DNA of 64,000 nucleotides from Phoronis australis (GCA_002633005.1 NMRA01000226.1:549004-613003); one strand, 5' to 3'. Shown: positions 33,072-47,900, counted from the stretch's first letter. Translations and numbers: made by a program. Notes: a model not told the origin generated them from the letters alone.

Positions 33072-33157
33072 ATCACCCTCCCTCCCTCCCTNCTCCCTCC
33101 CTGCCTGCCTACCTCCCTCCCTCCCTGCCTACCTCCCTCTCTCTTTCCCTCTCTCTG
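33072..33157. repeat. CCCT/CCTG low-complexity tract with an N at 33092
   Basis: Pyrimidine-rich simple repeat of CCCT units with GCCT and ACCT variants. The N probably marks a gap or uncertain repeat length. Confidence 0.85.
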
Positions 33158-33327
33158 AGTCAGAATCAATCAGAAGTCAGTTTCATATTCTCATTTTTCT
33201 AAAGAGGACCAATATGAAAAGGCCCCTATTGCCTTATACACTGCTTGGGGCTGACCTCATGAAGAAATTTTTCTTGGAAATGGATAAGTAGGTATGTGGG
33301 GTAGTGAACTATCACAGATGAATTTTT

Positions 33328-33699
33328 GTGCGTGAACTTGGAATACACAAGGAAACTTTGACAAGTTCACTCAAATAATCATGTTCACCTTGATAAAAAT
33401 TTGTATCACACTAAATCTAATTACATGTTGATAAAATCGTAAATTTTAACCAATCCTTTTTCATCTACTGGCTATCTCATTCACCAAAGAATAATTGAGT
33501 TAACAATTCACGCACATAGACACCCGATCCTTTGACACATTGAGGAGAAAATGGGTGATTATAAGGCCAATAATTACAAAAATTCGTCTTTACACTGCAC
33601 AATTAAAAATTCACTTGGTTGCCCATAAATGGATATTCATTTCCAAGTTGACGAATACACGATTTTGAGATTTTAAAGCAGGATTCTAAATTCACGCAC
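33328..33699. mobile_element. Miniature inverted-repeat element, copy 1
   Basis: About 370 bp with ends GTGCGTGAACTTGGAAT and, in reverse complement, GTGCGTGAATTTAGAAT. Internal sequence (GACAAGTTCACTCAAATAAT, GATCCTTTGACACA, GGAGAAAATGGGTG) is shared with 33999-34428. Confidence 0.7.
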
Positions 33700-33998
33700 A
33701 GCAGAATGTCTGAATCTGCAGTTGGCAGACAGCTGCACAGCCGCTTCAGAATGAGCCTTCACACATGCAAGCGACCATGCAGCCTCCTGCCTTTAATACT
33801 CACTAAAATGATATGGTAAAAATACTTCAGTCTCTAGTAAAATTTGGACACCAATTAGGTTGAAATTTAATTTTCTTGATTCTGATGACACATGCCCCAC
33901 TCGTACATATTTCACAACCTAGAACATTTTGATTGAGTCTAAATTAGACTTCGCTTCAAAGAATTATCAAAATTAGCTACCACATAACTTGGCACCAC

Positions 33999-34428
33999 TG
34001 TGCGTGAACTTGGAATGTTTCTTAATCTCAAGATTGCATATGCGTGAACTTGGAATCCAAGAAGAAACTTGACAAGTTCACTCAAATAATCATATTCGTT
34101 GATAAAATTTGCACTGCACTATTTTATCAAATTAGTCATGTTAATAATATAACGTAAATTTTATCTATTAATCTTTTATTGAACTATTGGCGATTTGTAT
34201 TCACCAAACCATTGAATAATTGGTTTAGCCTTTCACATATTCCTCCGATTCTTTGACACAAGTTATGGTAAAGGAGAAAATGGGTGCACGATCATGATGT
34301 CAATAATTACAAAAATGCTGAATATGCTGATCAAAAAATTTCACCTGCATGATTGTCCATGCAAATTTTCAATTAAGATCACGCATACGCGATCTTGAGA
34401 TTAAGCAGGATTCCAAGTTCACACACAG
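33999..34428. mobile_element. Miniature inverted-repeat element, copy 2
   Basis: About 430 bp with terminal inverted repeats of roughly 45 bp: the left end reads TGTGCGTGAACTTGGAATG then TTAATCTCAAGATTGCATAT, and the right end is its imperfect reverse complement. The interior matches 33328-33699. It has no coding capacity. Confidence 0.75.
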
Positions 34429-35028
34429 CAGCACGACTAATATTACCTTTCAATAGCATTTGGTTACCGACTAAACCGTTTCTGCATGCAGGCAGGCATT
34501 TTCAGAAGAGGAGCCTTTTGTCTTTTACCCACAGCATGTGTGTGAAATTTCGATGTCTAATGTGAAGTTAACACACAGCAGTTCCCATAACTGCATTTGG
34601 ACATTAATCTTTGTACAGTTAGTCGGCTGGGTAGTAATGACTGATAGCGACTTAATTGTGGTACTGAGTGATAACTGATCAATATGAAAAGTAGATCACT
34701 CACCAATGGTGACACCATCACCATGAATGCCACGTCTGGCAATATCCATGACATCAAGAAAATTAGAGTTAGTCTTAGAGACTTAGATAGATCACTTTTC
34801 TCAACTCACTTACTTTATTCACCAGTCGTCGTGTAACCTGAAAAGATAAAGTAGCAGCCCTAACAACCGCAATAAGAGGCATACAAAAACATTTACTTCT
34901 GATTAAGTCAAACGTTGCGCCATAATTGGGAAAATTTTCCTACTGACTTTCCAAGAAAATACTATGCGCCGTCTGTTGGAAAATATTGCAACCTGGAATA
35001 GCAGTCCAATAGGGGTCACTCTTTGAAA

Positions 35029-35054
35029 ATGGCCGTGTCTTTCAAGAATGAGAG
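35029..35054 (+). other. Candidate first coding exon of the multipass membrane gene
   Basis: ATG at 35029 opens MAVSFKNE and ends at a good donor (GAG AG/GTAATT) with phase 2, which is what the exon at 35999 needs. No signal peptide is seen, and a 26-nt match of this kind can arise by chance one time in a few. Confidence 0.2.
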
Positions 35055-35998
35055 GTAATTATTAACTGATTTGCAATCTTCTTTACTACTCTTGTTTTAA
35101 TAGTTGGTGCATCGTTGGCTACAAACGAACATCTTAGTAAAGTGATGGTCAGTGTGCTTACGACTACGATCAAGTGTTGAAAAATACACCGAACTCCGGA
35201 CGGTGTAGTCTCACCCTGGCTAGGCAACACGCACACTCCGCTCAGGCTTCTGATCGTCCCCAATGCACTATAATGATATAATACTAACTACAAGGTTTGC
35301 CGCTCCGGACTAGAAATTCCACGGGTGCTTCACTTCATCCGTCCATAAAACTCAATAAATTTACACAAAACAGGTTCAACAAACCATGAAGAATTGTTCT
35401 TTCTCCCAATTCCCAATATATACCATTTACGTGATTTATGGTGTCCTGCTCCACCAAGTTTGTAAGAAATTCACTGTCAAAGCACAAAAATCTTCCCAAA
35501 AAGCCCGTCTGGAGCAACTCCTTGGTCCCACGCGCAGGGTACGGAATTATCTGATGAGTTACGGATGTACAGAAATTGCCGATTCATCACGGAAAGTCAC
35601 AGCATCGATTACTCGGCAATTGCCGTTCATCAGTCACATCACAAGTGTCAATAATTTTGCTGGTTTTGGATATTTTTTCCATCTGGGAAACTACGGGGAC
35701 ATTTTTCTGCATTAAAAATTTTCTACATTAAAATTTTACACAATGGGATTTGTGGGTGTGCGCTGAAAATGGTTACACCCATTGTATGTTTCCCTTGGAA
35801 TTGAGAACATTGACCAGCTCTTTACCCCCAAGAACTAATTTTCAAAGCACTTAGTATACAAGTTAAGGAGCTGTAATCCAAACTCTAGCGAGGTCACTAT
35901 TTTAAGTGCCTTTTAAATTTTGGCTTCGACTTGGTCCAAAACGACATCATATGCTAAACATTAGAATACATCCAACATGGAATGTTTTTATCTTTCAG

Positions 35999-38900
35999 TG
36001 TCGACGCCCTGCAGACATCCACTAAATTAAGCGATGTTTTGGTGGACATTGGTAAGTATGATTTTTACCAGTCCATTGAAGGACCTCTAAATCTAAAGAA
36101 TGGGAAAGCCATATGTTACTAGAATGCTAATTTATGTACTAGTATGCAAATGAGTTCATGACCCGAGGCAGATCCTATCAAGTGAGCTTCGTCGTCGCAT
36201 GATCCAAAATTTCCTGACCATTGTGGCACCAGTTTTAGGATTCACTTGGAATCAAAAAATGCAGCCTGTGAGTGAATTGAAGGTCGGGGATCAAATTTTT
36301 GAAAGGCTGGCTAGCCCTAGGATTTCTTGAGCGTAATTGATTGCCCTTAGTCATCTTAGTTGATGTTCATGGTGACAATGTATTAAGTGAAGTCCCTATA
36401 TTGGTTGGAAAATTTTCAAGATCAGTTTTATTGGGACAAGTATTCTTGTTTTGATTTTGATATTTTGGACTGCTATAGACTGGAAGAGAGTTAAATTTCA
36501 GACTAGCAATGTCAATACATGCAGTTCCACATGAGGTGATTACAATTGGTATTAGTTTATCTGTTTACTAGCTGTTGGTCATCATTTTGAGATTAAATTG
36601 AAAGGTTGACGATTAATATTTTCTTGCTTTGCTTACTATTTTCACCTGAGTCACGTGAGATTTACCAAGTTCGGGATAACAATACCAAAGTTTCATCAAG
36701 TCTTTCAATAATCTTTTCCAGAATTACAAGTCTGGTAAAATTGCAGTCCTGATTAAAATCACCATTTTGTCTTTTTTAACAAGCTAAAAAACAAGAACCA
36801 AATTAGGCTTTTCTCCCTTAAAATTGGTCTCATATTAATTCGTTACCAAGATAGGATTCTACCGTCTATTACCAGCAAGAACCTCAAAACCATCAGTGGC
36901 TAAAAATCGCTTTAGTTTATTGGCGTTGACCAACCTTAAAATAGCAAAATTCCAGAATAGCACATACTACACGTTGCCTTAACACATACGTACATGTTTC
37001 CTGTGGCATGAGTTGTCGACTCATTCACTATTAATTAAAGAGTGAATTAGCATGGGATAATTTTATATTCCAAAATGCTTCGGTTAAGAATTCAACATTG
37101 ACAGCTGAACGGGGGCCAAATGCAGTTTTAACAGTTGCGGTTCTCAAGTTCATTGCCAAATCAGTGCTCTGGCACTGAATTGATCCAGTTTATCCATAGA
37201 CTATTAGTCTATTTTGTAAAATCCTGGAGGTACGTATAAATCTTTTCTTCATACAGATTTTTGCAAACATTTCTAAGTCTGGTCAGTGCTAGAGCGTCTG
37301 CATGATTAGCAAAAGGTCCCGAGTTCGAGGGGGTAGAAATCTTTTCAAACTTGTATTTATTAGGTCATGTGATGTGGCCTACAGGTAGCGTGCTGACCAC
37401 TCTTAGAAATTTTTACGATACACATTTCCACACCAGTTTAAGATCTATATCATACAGTTTTTAATAATGTCTCATCTTTCTGACTTGCAGCTCTTGGCCA
37501 TGTGCCTACCCATCATGGTGTCAAATGCTACTTTGCCTTCAACTGTCTCCAGAATGATAAGTGCCGGCTAGGTTCTGCTGGTCCTATGTGTGAACGATGT
37601 ATCTCACCACGGGAGGCAATTGCTCATCGGCAACTGAACGGTTTGTATTTCTACCAGTCTCAAATGTATTTCACACTTTTGTGTTATTTTTGTTTTTGGA
37701 AACTTCATGTTTATACAAGTAACCATTGGATTTTAAGCAATGAAAGTATTTTTCTGATCATTAATTACACAATAGTTGTTTATCAACACCAGAGACTTTT
37801 CTTCAGTCTCTGAAAAGTTTTTAAGTCCTGAACACACAGGTCATTAGAACATTAGACTTGTAGAGAGCTCTTTTAAAGAATGTTAAAACATTCTGCCTCC
37901 ATAATTCATAAAACTAAATGTGGAGATTTAACAAAAATTAAATTGACGTTAATAATCATTACAGTTGTGTAAAATATTTAAATGTGCTGTGAACCCATTC
38001 TTCATTAAATCAACAAATTTGTCCAGTTATTTCTATAAAGCTGATCTTTGGCATGTTCCTTACTCTGATGTACTTTTAAAGCCTAACTTCAAGGGAATTT
38101 TCAGATAGTCCTAGCAAAGCCTTAGCAAAATGAAAAATTCGAGTTTAACCACTCAAATGTAGGCCCGTAAAATGATAGGTGTAGTTGCCTTTTCATCCCC
38201 TATTGCATCATCGGGAGATCCCAGCACAAACAACAAAAGATCGAAACAGTTGTATTGAATAGGGGTCTGAATAGAATACCATTGTGTGCGGGTGTTACAG
38301 TTGCTTCAATTAAAAAGTGATTCTCGCGGTGACGTAGACAAAAGCAAGCCAATACGCCTAACAGTTCATTACATTTGGCAATTTATGAAACTAGTGGGCA
38401 CAGAGCGATGCTCTCGACATACCGTAGGAGCCAAATTTACAGGCGTTACCGTTCAAGATAGGCTTTAAGCATTTTTATTATTACATTTCAAAGATGATTT
38501 GTTGCCAAGTTGTGCAGTCTTTTACGCGACAGTTTCAGTTGTAAGAGTGTACCAGTCTGGTTCATTGCTTCTCTCTTCCAGCCTACTACATGTTTGGTCG
38601 TCTATGTTTGGAGTGCCCCATTGTGCCCTTTCCGTGTTTCTACATACTCTTACCTCTGCTCATCTTCATATTGGGCTTCACTGTCTCAGGATTCTCAGTA
38701 TCTCTCTGTACAAAGGTGAGCAATGTTGAGTTTTATCGGGCGTCATGTATTTTTTTTCCTGGAAAGTAAACACACATTTTCAACTTGAATTCGTGAAAGA
38801 TATACAATGCTGTTTAAGTTTGTAACTTTGCCCATTTTCCATACATTTTTAAAGGTGCTATAAAATTGCATTCTGTCATTATAGAACTTAACTTTTTGTT

Positions 38901-41900
38901 TATGAAATGGGTCTGAGATTAGAGGGTGATTGAGTCCAGGAGTCTTTCATGAAAATGGACTTATATGACTAAAGTTTGATCTTGTTTTCCACACAGCTAT
39001 TTCTGAAAAGTAGTAGCATCAGACTTGAGCAAAATTGCCAAGTCCCTGAGAATATACAAATAATTGCTAGCTACTGAGATGATTTCTATCAATTATGTTT
39101 GGACTCTCATCCTCTCATAATTATCCGACTAAACCTTTTTTCAGCGATGGTGAAGTGGGAAAATAAAATTAGACCAAATTTCTGCCATGAGTCTTAGTTC
39201 AGTTTCATGAAACAGGCCCCAAACTCAACAAGCCGTCTTGTCATGGCAAAATTTGTTTCTTTAGTTTTCAAATCCCAAAACCACTTTTCTGCAGAGAAAG
39301 GAATAAGTTAAGACAGATCTTGAGGACGGGTCACTCTGAATCAAACTGAGAAACTGTGACATTTCACCAATGGATGTTTCTAGTCCAAGTTCACATTTCA
39401 TGTCAAGTGAAAACTTGAGATTTCGATTTCAGGTTCAAACTTATAACTTTAATACTAGGGTCACCATGTGACATCTAGGATTAGACAGCCATCCACTTAA
39501 ACCATGATGTGCTCAGAATAATGTAAAACTTATCTTAAGTTCGCACAAAAGAAGAATGGAAAATGCCCAAAACGATATTTTGAGTTCGATTTTGAGTACA
39601 AAGATTAGAATCTTGACAGTTTTAGAGTGGTAAGTGGCTCACATCAAAAGCTTATTTTTTGACGGAACTCACTCTTATAGTTGCTAGGAGTCCCCAGGCT
39701 GTGATGAGTCGTCATTTGACAGACATGTGACCATTTGTTGTTCACAGACCAAAATGTTGTTCTACTATCTCCAACTGCTCGTGTTGACTGCCCCTGTACA
39801 AGTGGCATGGCCCCCCAAATTACTCGAAGTTCTTAGTAGCCTCTCTTTCGCCTCGCTCAACAGTCGAATGTTTCTGATTGGTTTGTAGTAAACCATTGTT
39901 CACTAATTTTGTATTCCAGTTACTTACTTGCGTTTCTTTTATCTGTTTGGTTCATTTTTGGTATGTTGAAGTAAAATAATAGTTAATGTGATTCCGTTAA
40001 TTTTTGTAGCTAAGCATCTTTTTGGAAATTATCATCATTTTGGAGGAAGAAATAAGTGGCCATCGCAGAATGATGTTTATTTTTCAGAGTGATGCATTTC
40101 AATAAATTCTCTTTATTCGCAATAATTATTAATATTTTGTTCTACAATTTCGTTACAGTCTGCTTTTGCTAACAGTTGCAAATGCAAGTCCATTGACTGA
40201 CCAAATTAGACTTAAATATGCGTGAATTCAGTAATCTATTGTCAAAATAGCAAGTTTGCATACTAGGTATACAGCAGCAATACTACAAAGTGTCACGGGA
40301 TGAGAATGGTAGAAATATGTCTCCTCAATTCTCAAAGTTTGTAATAATTCAAAATAGTTTTATAAAATTATTTTTTGTCTTTCGGATTTTCCAACATTAG
40401 GCTCCATCCACTGCTGGCTACTCACAGTACTTCATTTTAAATTGTTTGTTTGCGTTAATTTGAAATGTACATTCAGTCTACAAAACAAAACATTACTCAC
40501 AGTACTTGTAATGAATAGATATTTGGTTTGTCCCACTTAAGAATTGGTTTCCACAGACAGATAACATGGAAAACTTGGAAAATGAGAGGAGCCTCGTGGA
40601 AAACAAAGCACAGCAAGATGGAAGCCGTGTAAATTGTTTTGAAATTTGAATCTTTTTGTTGATAAACCCAGATTTCTGCTCAAGAAGAGAGACAATTTCG
40701 GTCCATCCACCTAATACCCAAGGAATGGTAGTANCCCCCCCCCCCCCCCCCGGCATCATGCTGTTTGTGACCTGTTGGTTTCAGAATGCTACAGAGACTC
40801 GTTCAACTGGTACTACGCTGCCTGGTCCATCTCGCTCGCTATTCCCATAGTAACAGGCCTCATCTTGAAGACATTTATCCGCATGGTACGTCCAATCATT
40901 GGTTTTTTTATTTGCATTATAAAATTTCCATATTCAGCAGTAACTAGGGTTAAATTGTCTTTCATTTTAAAGAAGGGATAGTAAGCAGATTGACTATTCA
41001 GTCATGCTAACATTTGCTTGATTGTGTCTCATATTGTTCAGAAACTAAATTTTTTTAATGTACTCTTTATCGGGCAATAGTCACTTACAGCGGTCCCGGA
41101 TTTTGAGAACCAGTTTGATGTTGATTATTCAGTGGAGAAAACTGGACAAGTTCTATTAGTGACTATTATCTAATGTCAACATAGCAGAGCAGACAGATGG
41201 ATAATGTGGTAAAAAGTCTTCAGTTTTGGACAAAATACTGCAGATGAATGGAACTGAATTTTGTGAAATTCCTCAGCACAAGTACCTCACAAGAAATGCT
41301 TCTTTGTTGACAGCATGGTGTTTGTGATAGGGATGTCAACAAAGAACATTCGGTAAAATGCTGACCATTTGCAGCAGAGTGTATTATTAGCCTTTTTGTA
41401 CTTAATTGAAGAATTAAATTAAACTGGAGTTAGAACATTCAAATGTTAGGTTAGGATTTTTTAGTACTTTTTGTTCGGATTGCATCACGAAAATTCCATA
41501 ATTTTAGACCCCTCGATCTTTTTAATTTCTGTACTGTCCAAAGATTGTCAAAAAGTAGTGGGAACATGTTGGTTTAGCCGTGCGATGGGAGTTTAATATG
41601 TCAAATGAAAGGCAGTGCTTGTGTACTTCTAAAATTGAATTACGTTTGCTGGCACCTGTCAGTTAAACAAAGCATGGGTGTATAAGTTAGTGTACAGTAA
41701 TGAAATTAACCCAATTTTTCTCATGACAAGTCTCAGAATTCAAGGTGGTTCATGTTTACAGTCTAGTTATTTAATGATATTTACTTTCTGAGAGTTTTGA
41801 GCAAGAAAGCATGTAGTTGAGAATAGCCAGACATTTTTACCCTCTTTCTAAGAAAAGTGAAAAAGCTGTTTATGTTAATTTTATGCCAAAGCTTGAATGC

Positions 41901-44900
41901 TTTGTATGACCTCATCTTAAATTTAGGTCAACCTATCGTGCCACGTACAGATAGTGAACAAGATCCTTAGAACGATTGTAGAAATGTCTGACTGTTCTAT
42001 ACTACGTGCTTTCTTGTAAGTTAACCTAGTACATTGTTCTAGTTGTTAAAATACTTTTAAGCCTATCTTTAACAGTAACACCATTATTGTAAATTTGGTT
42101 CCTACAGTATGTTAAGGGCATTACTCTGGGCCCACTAGTGCCATAAATTGTCAAAGGAAAAGAACTGTTAGGTGTATTATTTGGCTTGCTTTTGTCTACG
42201 TCACTGCAAGAATCACCTTTTGATTCAAACAGCTGTGAATAACACCCACACGCAATGGTGTTCTATTCATACCCCTATTCAATACAACTGTTTTTGGCCT
42301 TTTGTTGTTTGTTGGGATCTCCCGGTGATGCAATATGGCACGAAAAGGCAGCTTCACCTCTCATTTGACTAGCTTACATTTGCGTGATAGAACTCACGTT
42401 TCCTTATTTTACTAACCAAAGGCTTTGCTAGTACCATCTGGTTAGCCCAACAAATCTAAAGTAACAAACTTCTGTTGAAGTTAGGCTTTGAGCATTCTGT
42501 CTCATAACCTGCTATTTTCTGGCCATGTTACATGTACTTTTGGCACTTAGACTTGCAACTCTAACTTAGTGAGTTCATTACCAGCAACAATGAGACATTC
42601 GTTTTATTCAAATGTTATACATGTCTTGACATCAAAAATCCCCGAAGCTGGGCTCATTAGGACTTTAAGGAATTAAAACTTGTAAACCACTCTCAGGGGG
42701 TGAAAGCAATTTCATTGCCACGTCTCTTAATTCCAGCTACGTGCATGATCGCTGAAGCACCAATTCTGGACCAGCAAACTTCAAACTCATGGTACAAATT
42801 TCGAACATATGCCCCTTAACTGTATACACGCACTTAAAAAAATTACCCTTTGAACAAACTCCATACTGTGGGACCAGACTCCAGCACCACACCCATGCGA
42901 CAGGTTCGGTGTTTCCTAGTTCGGAACAGGGATTCAGGGGATCGAAGCTGGAAGTTACAGGTGTGGCCACAGAATTGTTTTCGCCCCCTGACACTCTGGT
43001 GTTAGAAAAACCGACTTTCTTTTAAGCCAACGTCATCACATTGACATCCTTTGTCGAATTGTAATTGGTTACAATTAAAATTGTCTAGAATGCATCAGAC
43101 AGCTATACTGCCTTGGCAACTGAAAGTAATCCAGTTTGAGTAAATTAATAGGCCTGGTCTCAAGCTATAATGAGTTGTTAAATCTTCCTGAGACTAAAAA
43201 TAATTCCTAAACCGAGGAAGGAACAAGATTAGACTGATGTTTCAAAGTTGATTTTCAATAGAAGGCATTGTTTTTTGCCCCTTGAATAAGTGACTGGTCA
43301 TTTTGACCAGGCTTGGTCAGTCTTAGCCAATGATCTATCCATTGCAGGACTTGGATAAGCCAGATCAGAAGTCATTTACAAATCTAAGAACCACCATCAT
43401 CCGCAAGATGATCCGTCGTCACGCCACACATATCTCTAGAGCCGAGGCCCTGTCAGAGCAGGGTGTACGCGACCTCAAAATTCGCCGGTTCGTGCTGATG
43501 GTACTTCTGCTGTATTACGCACCCAACTGTACCAGCTGTTTACAGACGTTCTCGTGCTCTGGATCCTTCTCTTTTGTGGTTAGCTTTCGCCATTCTTTAA
43601 ATACTTAAATCACGTAATGCTATTTAAGTCGTCTTACGCAATGTTTTGGTGTTGAAAGCCTCTCAACTTTCTTTGCAGACATGCGATTACAGTCTTGCAT
43701 GGCGATGCCATCGTGTTCTTAATATACAGTGTTTGAATTGACATTTGTTACGACAAATTGCCTGGAATTCCTCACACTGCAGTGACAAACACTGAAATTA
43801 ACTGCAATGACAATCATTCAATGTATCTGGTCTGGAACATGAGCAAGTTCTCGGTTCTTCTCAAGTCCAGAAGTCATTTCTAATCTGAGTAAGAAAACAA
43901 CAAAACCAATTTTATACACTCAGTTTTTTGGCCTATATCATAAAGTTGGTTTTTGACAAAGGCAAGTGTTTATTGCCTCTCTAGACGTAATCACAATCCA
44001 GTGACATGGCCTCAAGCTTCACTTGATCGCAATTTTAAACCTGCCTTCCTAGACCTAGGTTTTGATGTATTCTGCTTATGTCTAGGAAGCTGGTCCTTGC
44101 TTGTTCCTTATTCAAATGAGAAGTGTTTTCTGGACTTTGTTATTGCTTGAGGTCATGAGGTCATCCCTTGGCCATTAAAGATGTATTTGCATGCTTTTAA
44201 CTATCATATGCTAAATGTAAAGCAGAAACTAAAGGACAATGCTAGTTGAGCATCGTCTTCACTAAACAAAGTGCAGTTGTATGCAGTGACAATTTGTGAA
44301 AACAAAAAATTCTGCGAATAGGTGACCTTTGCTCTAATGACGTACCTTGGGGGCTCATTTAGCCCGCATCTTGCAGTGTTATATCCCAGCACCATGTCAC
44401 GATACTTACTGTACACGATTGAGTGATTTACAGCGGATCATTTTCGACACAAAACTCGTTCTTAAAAACATTTGGCAAGTTTCAAGAGCCTCCTTCACAT
44501 TTACATCGTGTTACTAATTAGTTTGTACAAGCAGTCACAGAGATAAGGAATTAGCGAGCAAGTTCCACTTTAAATGACCAGTCTCAACATACCAACTTGA
44601 TAAGCTTGACAGTGTGTTCAAACAATAACTATCTATTGGTTTCTACCATGCCTATAAATCATCTCTGTTTTGAATAAGGAACAGTTGAAACCAGTTACCT
44701 AACAGTAAGTAACAGAAGCTAGATTTTTGACTGACATTGGCCCTATGGAGATGTCTGTTGTCTCTTGTTTCTGAGGAAGTTTTCAGCTTGCGAATGTTAG
44801 GCATGCATGTGATAATGCATGACTGTTGGAGCATCATCATGATGGTGTTCAGACACTGGGGGAATGTTATTTTCGAAGTTGTTGCAGTCATAACTTTTAC

Positions 44901-47900
44901 ATTTGTCTCTTATGTGTTGGAAATGTTCTTAGTTGTTAAAGGAATTGTTGTTATTTTTTTCAGAACATGTCCTTGAATGGTTCGGTCGATGTGTTTTTCT
45001 TGGACAACCGTAAGAGTTGTATCGATCTGGACTTTCAGGTGATTAGTATTTGCAACTCTGTAAAGGACATGATCTATTGTGAAACTTTGGAACAAAAATT
45101 TAACAAGTCCTTGGTTGACTCACTGCTAGTTTTCAGGGTTTTTCAATATTTTTTCATAACTTCACAAAAACTACTCAATGTTGCTGAGCCATCACGAACA
45201 CTACATTATGGTCATTATGGTCAAGATTTCCTACAGTTCATAGAAAGATCTTAAATCCTCTTGATTTTGATGAAAATCAATCGACCTCTCAGTTTCAGAA
45301 TTGGCAATATGTTACTGTTTGTTTTTGTATCATCTTGCAGTTATAAAAATGCAAGTCAAATTTGTTTTTCGCTTGTTGCAGCGCAGTCAAACTGGCGTGA
45401 ACATGTTTCACCAATGTCGCCACCGGTTCTTTAGAAATTTTTTGATAATAAGCATGAATTCACTGAGGGTCAGTCAGAGGTAACTGAAAAGGAACATTGT
45501 GTGCTCTTGCAGCATTTGTCACTGTTGCAGACGCAGATACACGTACAAACTATTTTTTCCTTGGAAAGCTTCTGTACGAACTATTAGAGAGAAACGCCGT
45601 GTTTCAAGGATGGTATACAGACTGTTAGAGTGTCCTAACTCTTAGAGAAATGACAGTATTCCCTACAAATTGATTGATTGAGGTAAAATTGACAGGAATG
45701 CCACACAGCAATGAACATACCTGATAATACCTGTCACGGACAGGGTCACTGAAGATATGCTGGTGCATTAATCCCCTCCCCAGACCATCCCCGCTGCAGC
45801 AGAAGGCGCAGAACTCCAGGACTGACATTACCCGTCAGTATATGATTGGACAACACTCAGGCATACCTTTTGTTGCAATTATCAGCTGTGGCTTTTGTTT
45901 AATTATGTGCAGCTTGCTCTGGCTGTCTGTTATTCGTGGAATAACACACAGCCAGATACAATAAGTGACATAGTAGAGGAATAACTTACAAATACAACAG
46001 GCACTCAATGCTTAAATACAATTTTTGTAGCTTTCTTAGTGACAAGATAATAATTAAGATTATGCTCTTTTTATGAGGTACATTGACCACCTTTTGACCG
46101 TGTTTCTGATGATGATTGAGTGATACTATTGAAATGTCAACTAGATAGTTTTTGAGTTCATATTCTTGTGTTTAACAAAAAATTTATTGTCCATGTTTTT
46201 CACAGGTGCTGAATGCCATTTACCTGATAGTAGGCTTGGGCATGCTGCTGACACCTGTTGTCTGGATATTTATAGTCAGACGTCACTATAAGTGGAACGA
46301 GCTCAACATGAGAATAAGGACATTCGGGTTAGTCAGCTGGACTCGTAGTTCTCTATTTGCATTGTAATTAAAAGGGCATGTATTGCCAAAACAAGGAAAC
46401 ATTGAAAACTAGTTAAAGCTTTTTTGGTTTCTTTGTTAAGAATCCTAGATTTTTTCGTCATCTGAGGAATTATTTTCAAGTATTAGGTATGGAAAACCAA
46501 AACAGACAATATTCAAAGCACTTATTTCGTTAACATGCAGAAACGTATATAATGCTCTAAAAAATAATTTTCAATTCTCATCGGTGAAATTAATTCACAA
46601 AAGATTTTCCTTTCTCACACTTGTCCAGAAATTACTCGGTAATAAATAATATTACTAATCTCAAGAATCTGTGCTGCAGAACAAAGATGAACATGTCACA
46701 AAAGATTTAATACGTCAGCGAAAATTTGATCACCACAGAACAAAAATAAATTTTACATGCCAGGAAAACGTGACTACTCGGGAGCATGTAACCACAAAAA
46801 TGATATTATTCACCTAAAGGAAGATGGCTGAGCCAGAGGGCACTTTTAGAGATCCAATGACTTCTTTACTCAACATTAAGCCCTTGCGTAACTGGTACCC
46901 ACATCATCACTTTGGGTTGTCAGGTGGTCCTGGATGGCCGCGTCCTTACGTGGTTTAAATGTTTGCTGGAACGTGATTCAGTCCTGGCGTGATACGAAAT
47001 ATTTATGATGAGTTATTCATGTATGACTGAGTGTAAATATTCCTTGTGCATGTTTTAGACTAGTATCAAGTAAAAATTTTAAAATACATGCTAGTTTGAA
47101 TTGTCATTTTTGGTCCTGCACAATGAAAAGAATTAATAAAATATATTGGACTTCATTTTTAATTCCTGCATAAAAAAGTTTGTTTTGAAATTTTTGTCCA
47201 TTCTGGCTTTCCATAATCAAGAGAAGTTGAGAGATGACGTGTTACTGATACAAAGCCCCCCATAATTTTTGGAAGGATTCTTTGTCTTCTGCAGTGGCTC
47301 CACCGAGTAAATATCGAGTCTTCTACTCCTCTATGCTTAGTTGTACTCTGTCTGCACACTCTCAATTATCACATACAACCGCCGCCATACACAACTAACA
47401 GGAGTGTGTGGGCTGGTGATTCCACACAATTTTTTAGCTAAAAATTGCGCTTGTTTGAGATGGACCATGTCTGATTTTCACTGGTCAGCAACTACGTTTT
47501 GACACAGAAGACTTGGTGATTAGGTGTGAATAGGTCACATGTTGTATTTACAAACCCAAGCACTGAGGCAATCCATGAATGCTGCCCTTCGCAGTTCCCT
47601 GGAAATAGTTTCAATCCTGTGCTACAATCATTTGAGTCTGCAGATCAGTTGTTTACGGCAAACTCTCATTACCTTAGGACACAATATGGCCCACATGTGA
47701 TTTTTCATTTTAAGATATGTTAAGCAACCCCAAATAAATGATATATTCTTTAAAAGGTCTATGAGATAGCAACTTCAGATGTTTCTGAGAAATTGTGAAC
47801 ATTCAAAACAATATTAGAAGCTTTTGATTAAAATGATAAAAGACCAATTTTGGTTAATATTTCATTAGAAATTGATGTCAGAGATTTTCGTGTGTGTGTC

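Noticed and set aside
35386-35715. 109-codon plus-strand ORF upstream of the membrane gene
   Set aside because: No domain, no splice context that joins it to 35999 in phase, and an equally open minus-strand frame. Treated as chance.
40734-40751. Poly-C run beside an N (also poly-G at 5058-5070)
   Set aside because: Homopolymers at assembly joins; no biological signal is needed to explain them.
41927-42015. Open stretch with good splice sites (VNLSCHVQIVNKIL…) in the membrane-protein gene
   Set aside because: It leaves at phase 2, while the next exon at 43348 needs phase 0. Splicing 40885 directly to 43348 keeps the frame, so this is probably a chance exon or a frame-breaking alternative.
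42789-43025. 78-codon plus and 85-codon minus ORFs in the same place
   Set aside because: Both lie in an intron, have no homology I recognise and no phase-compatible splice sites.
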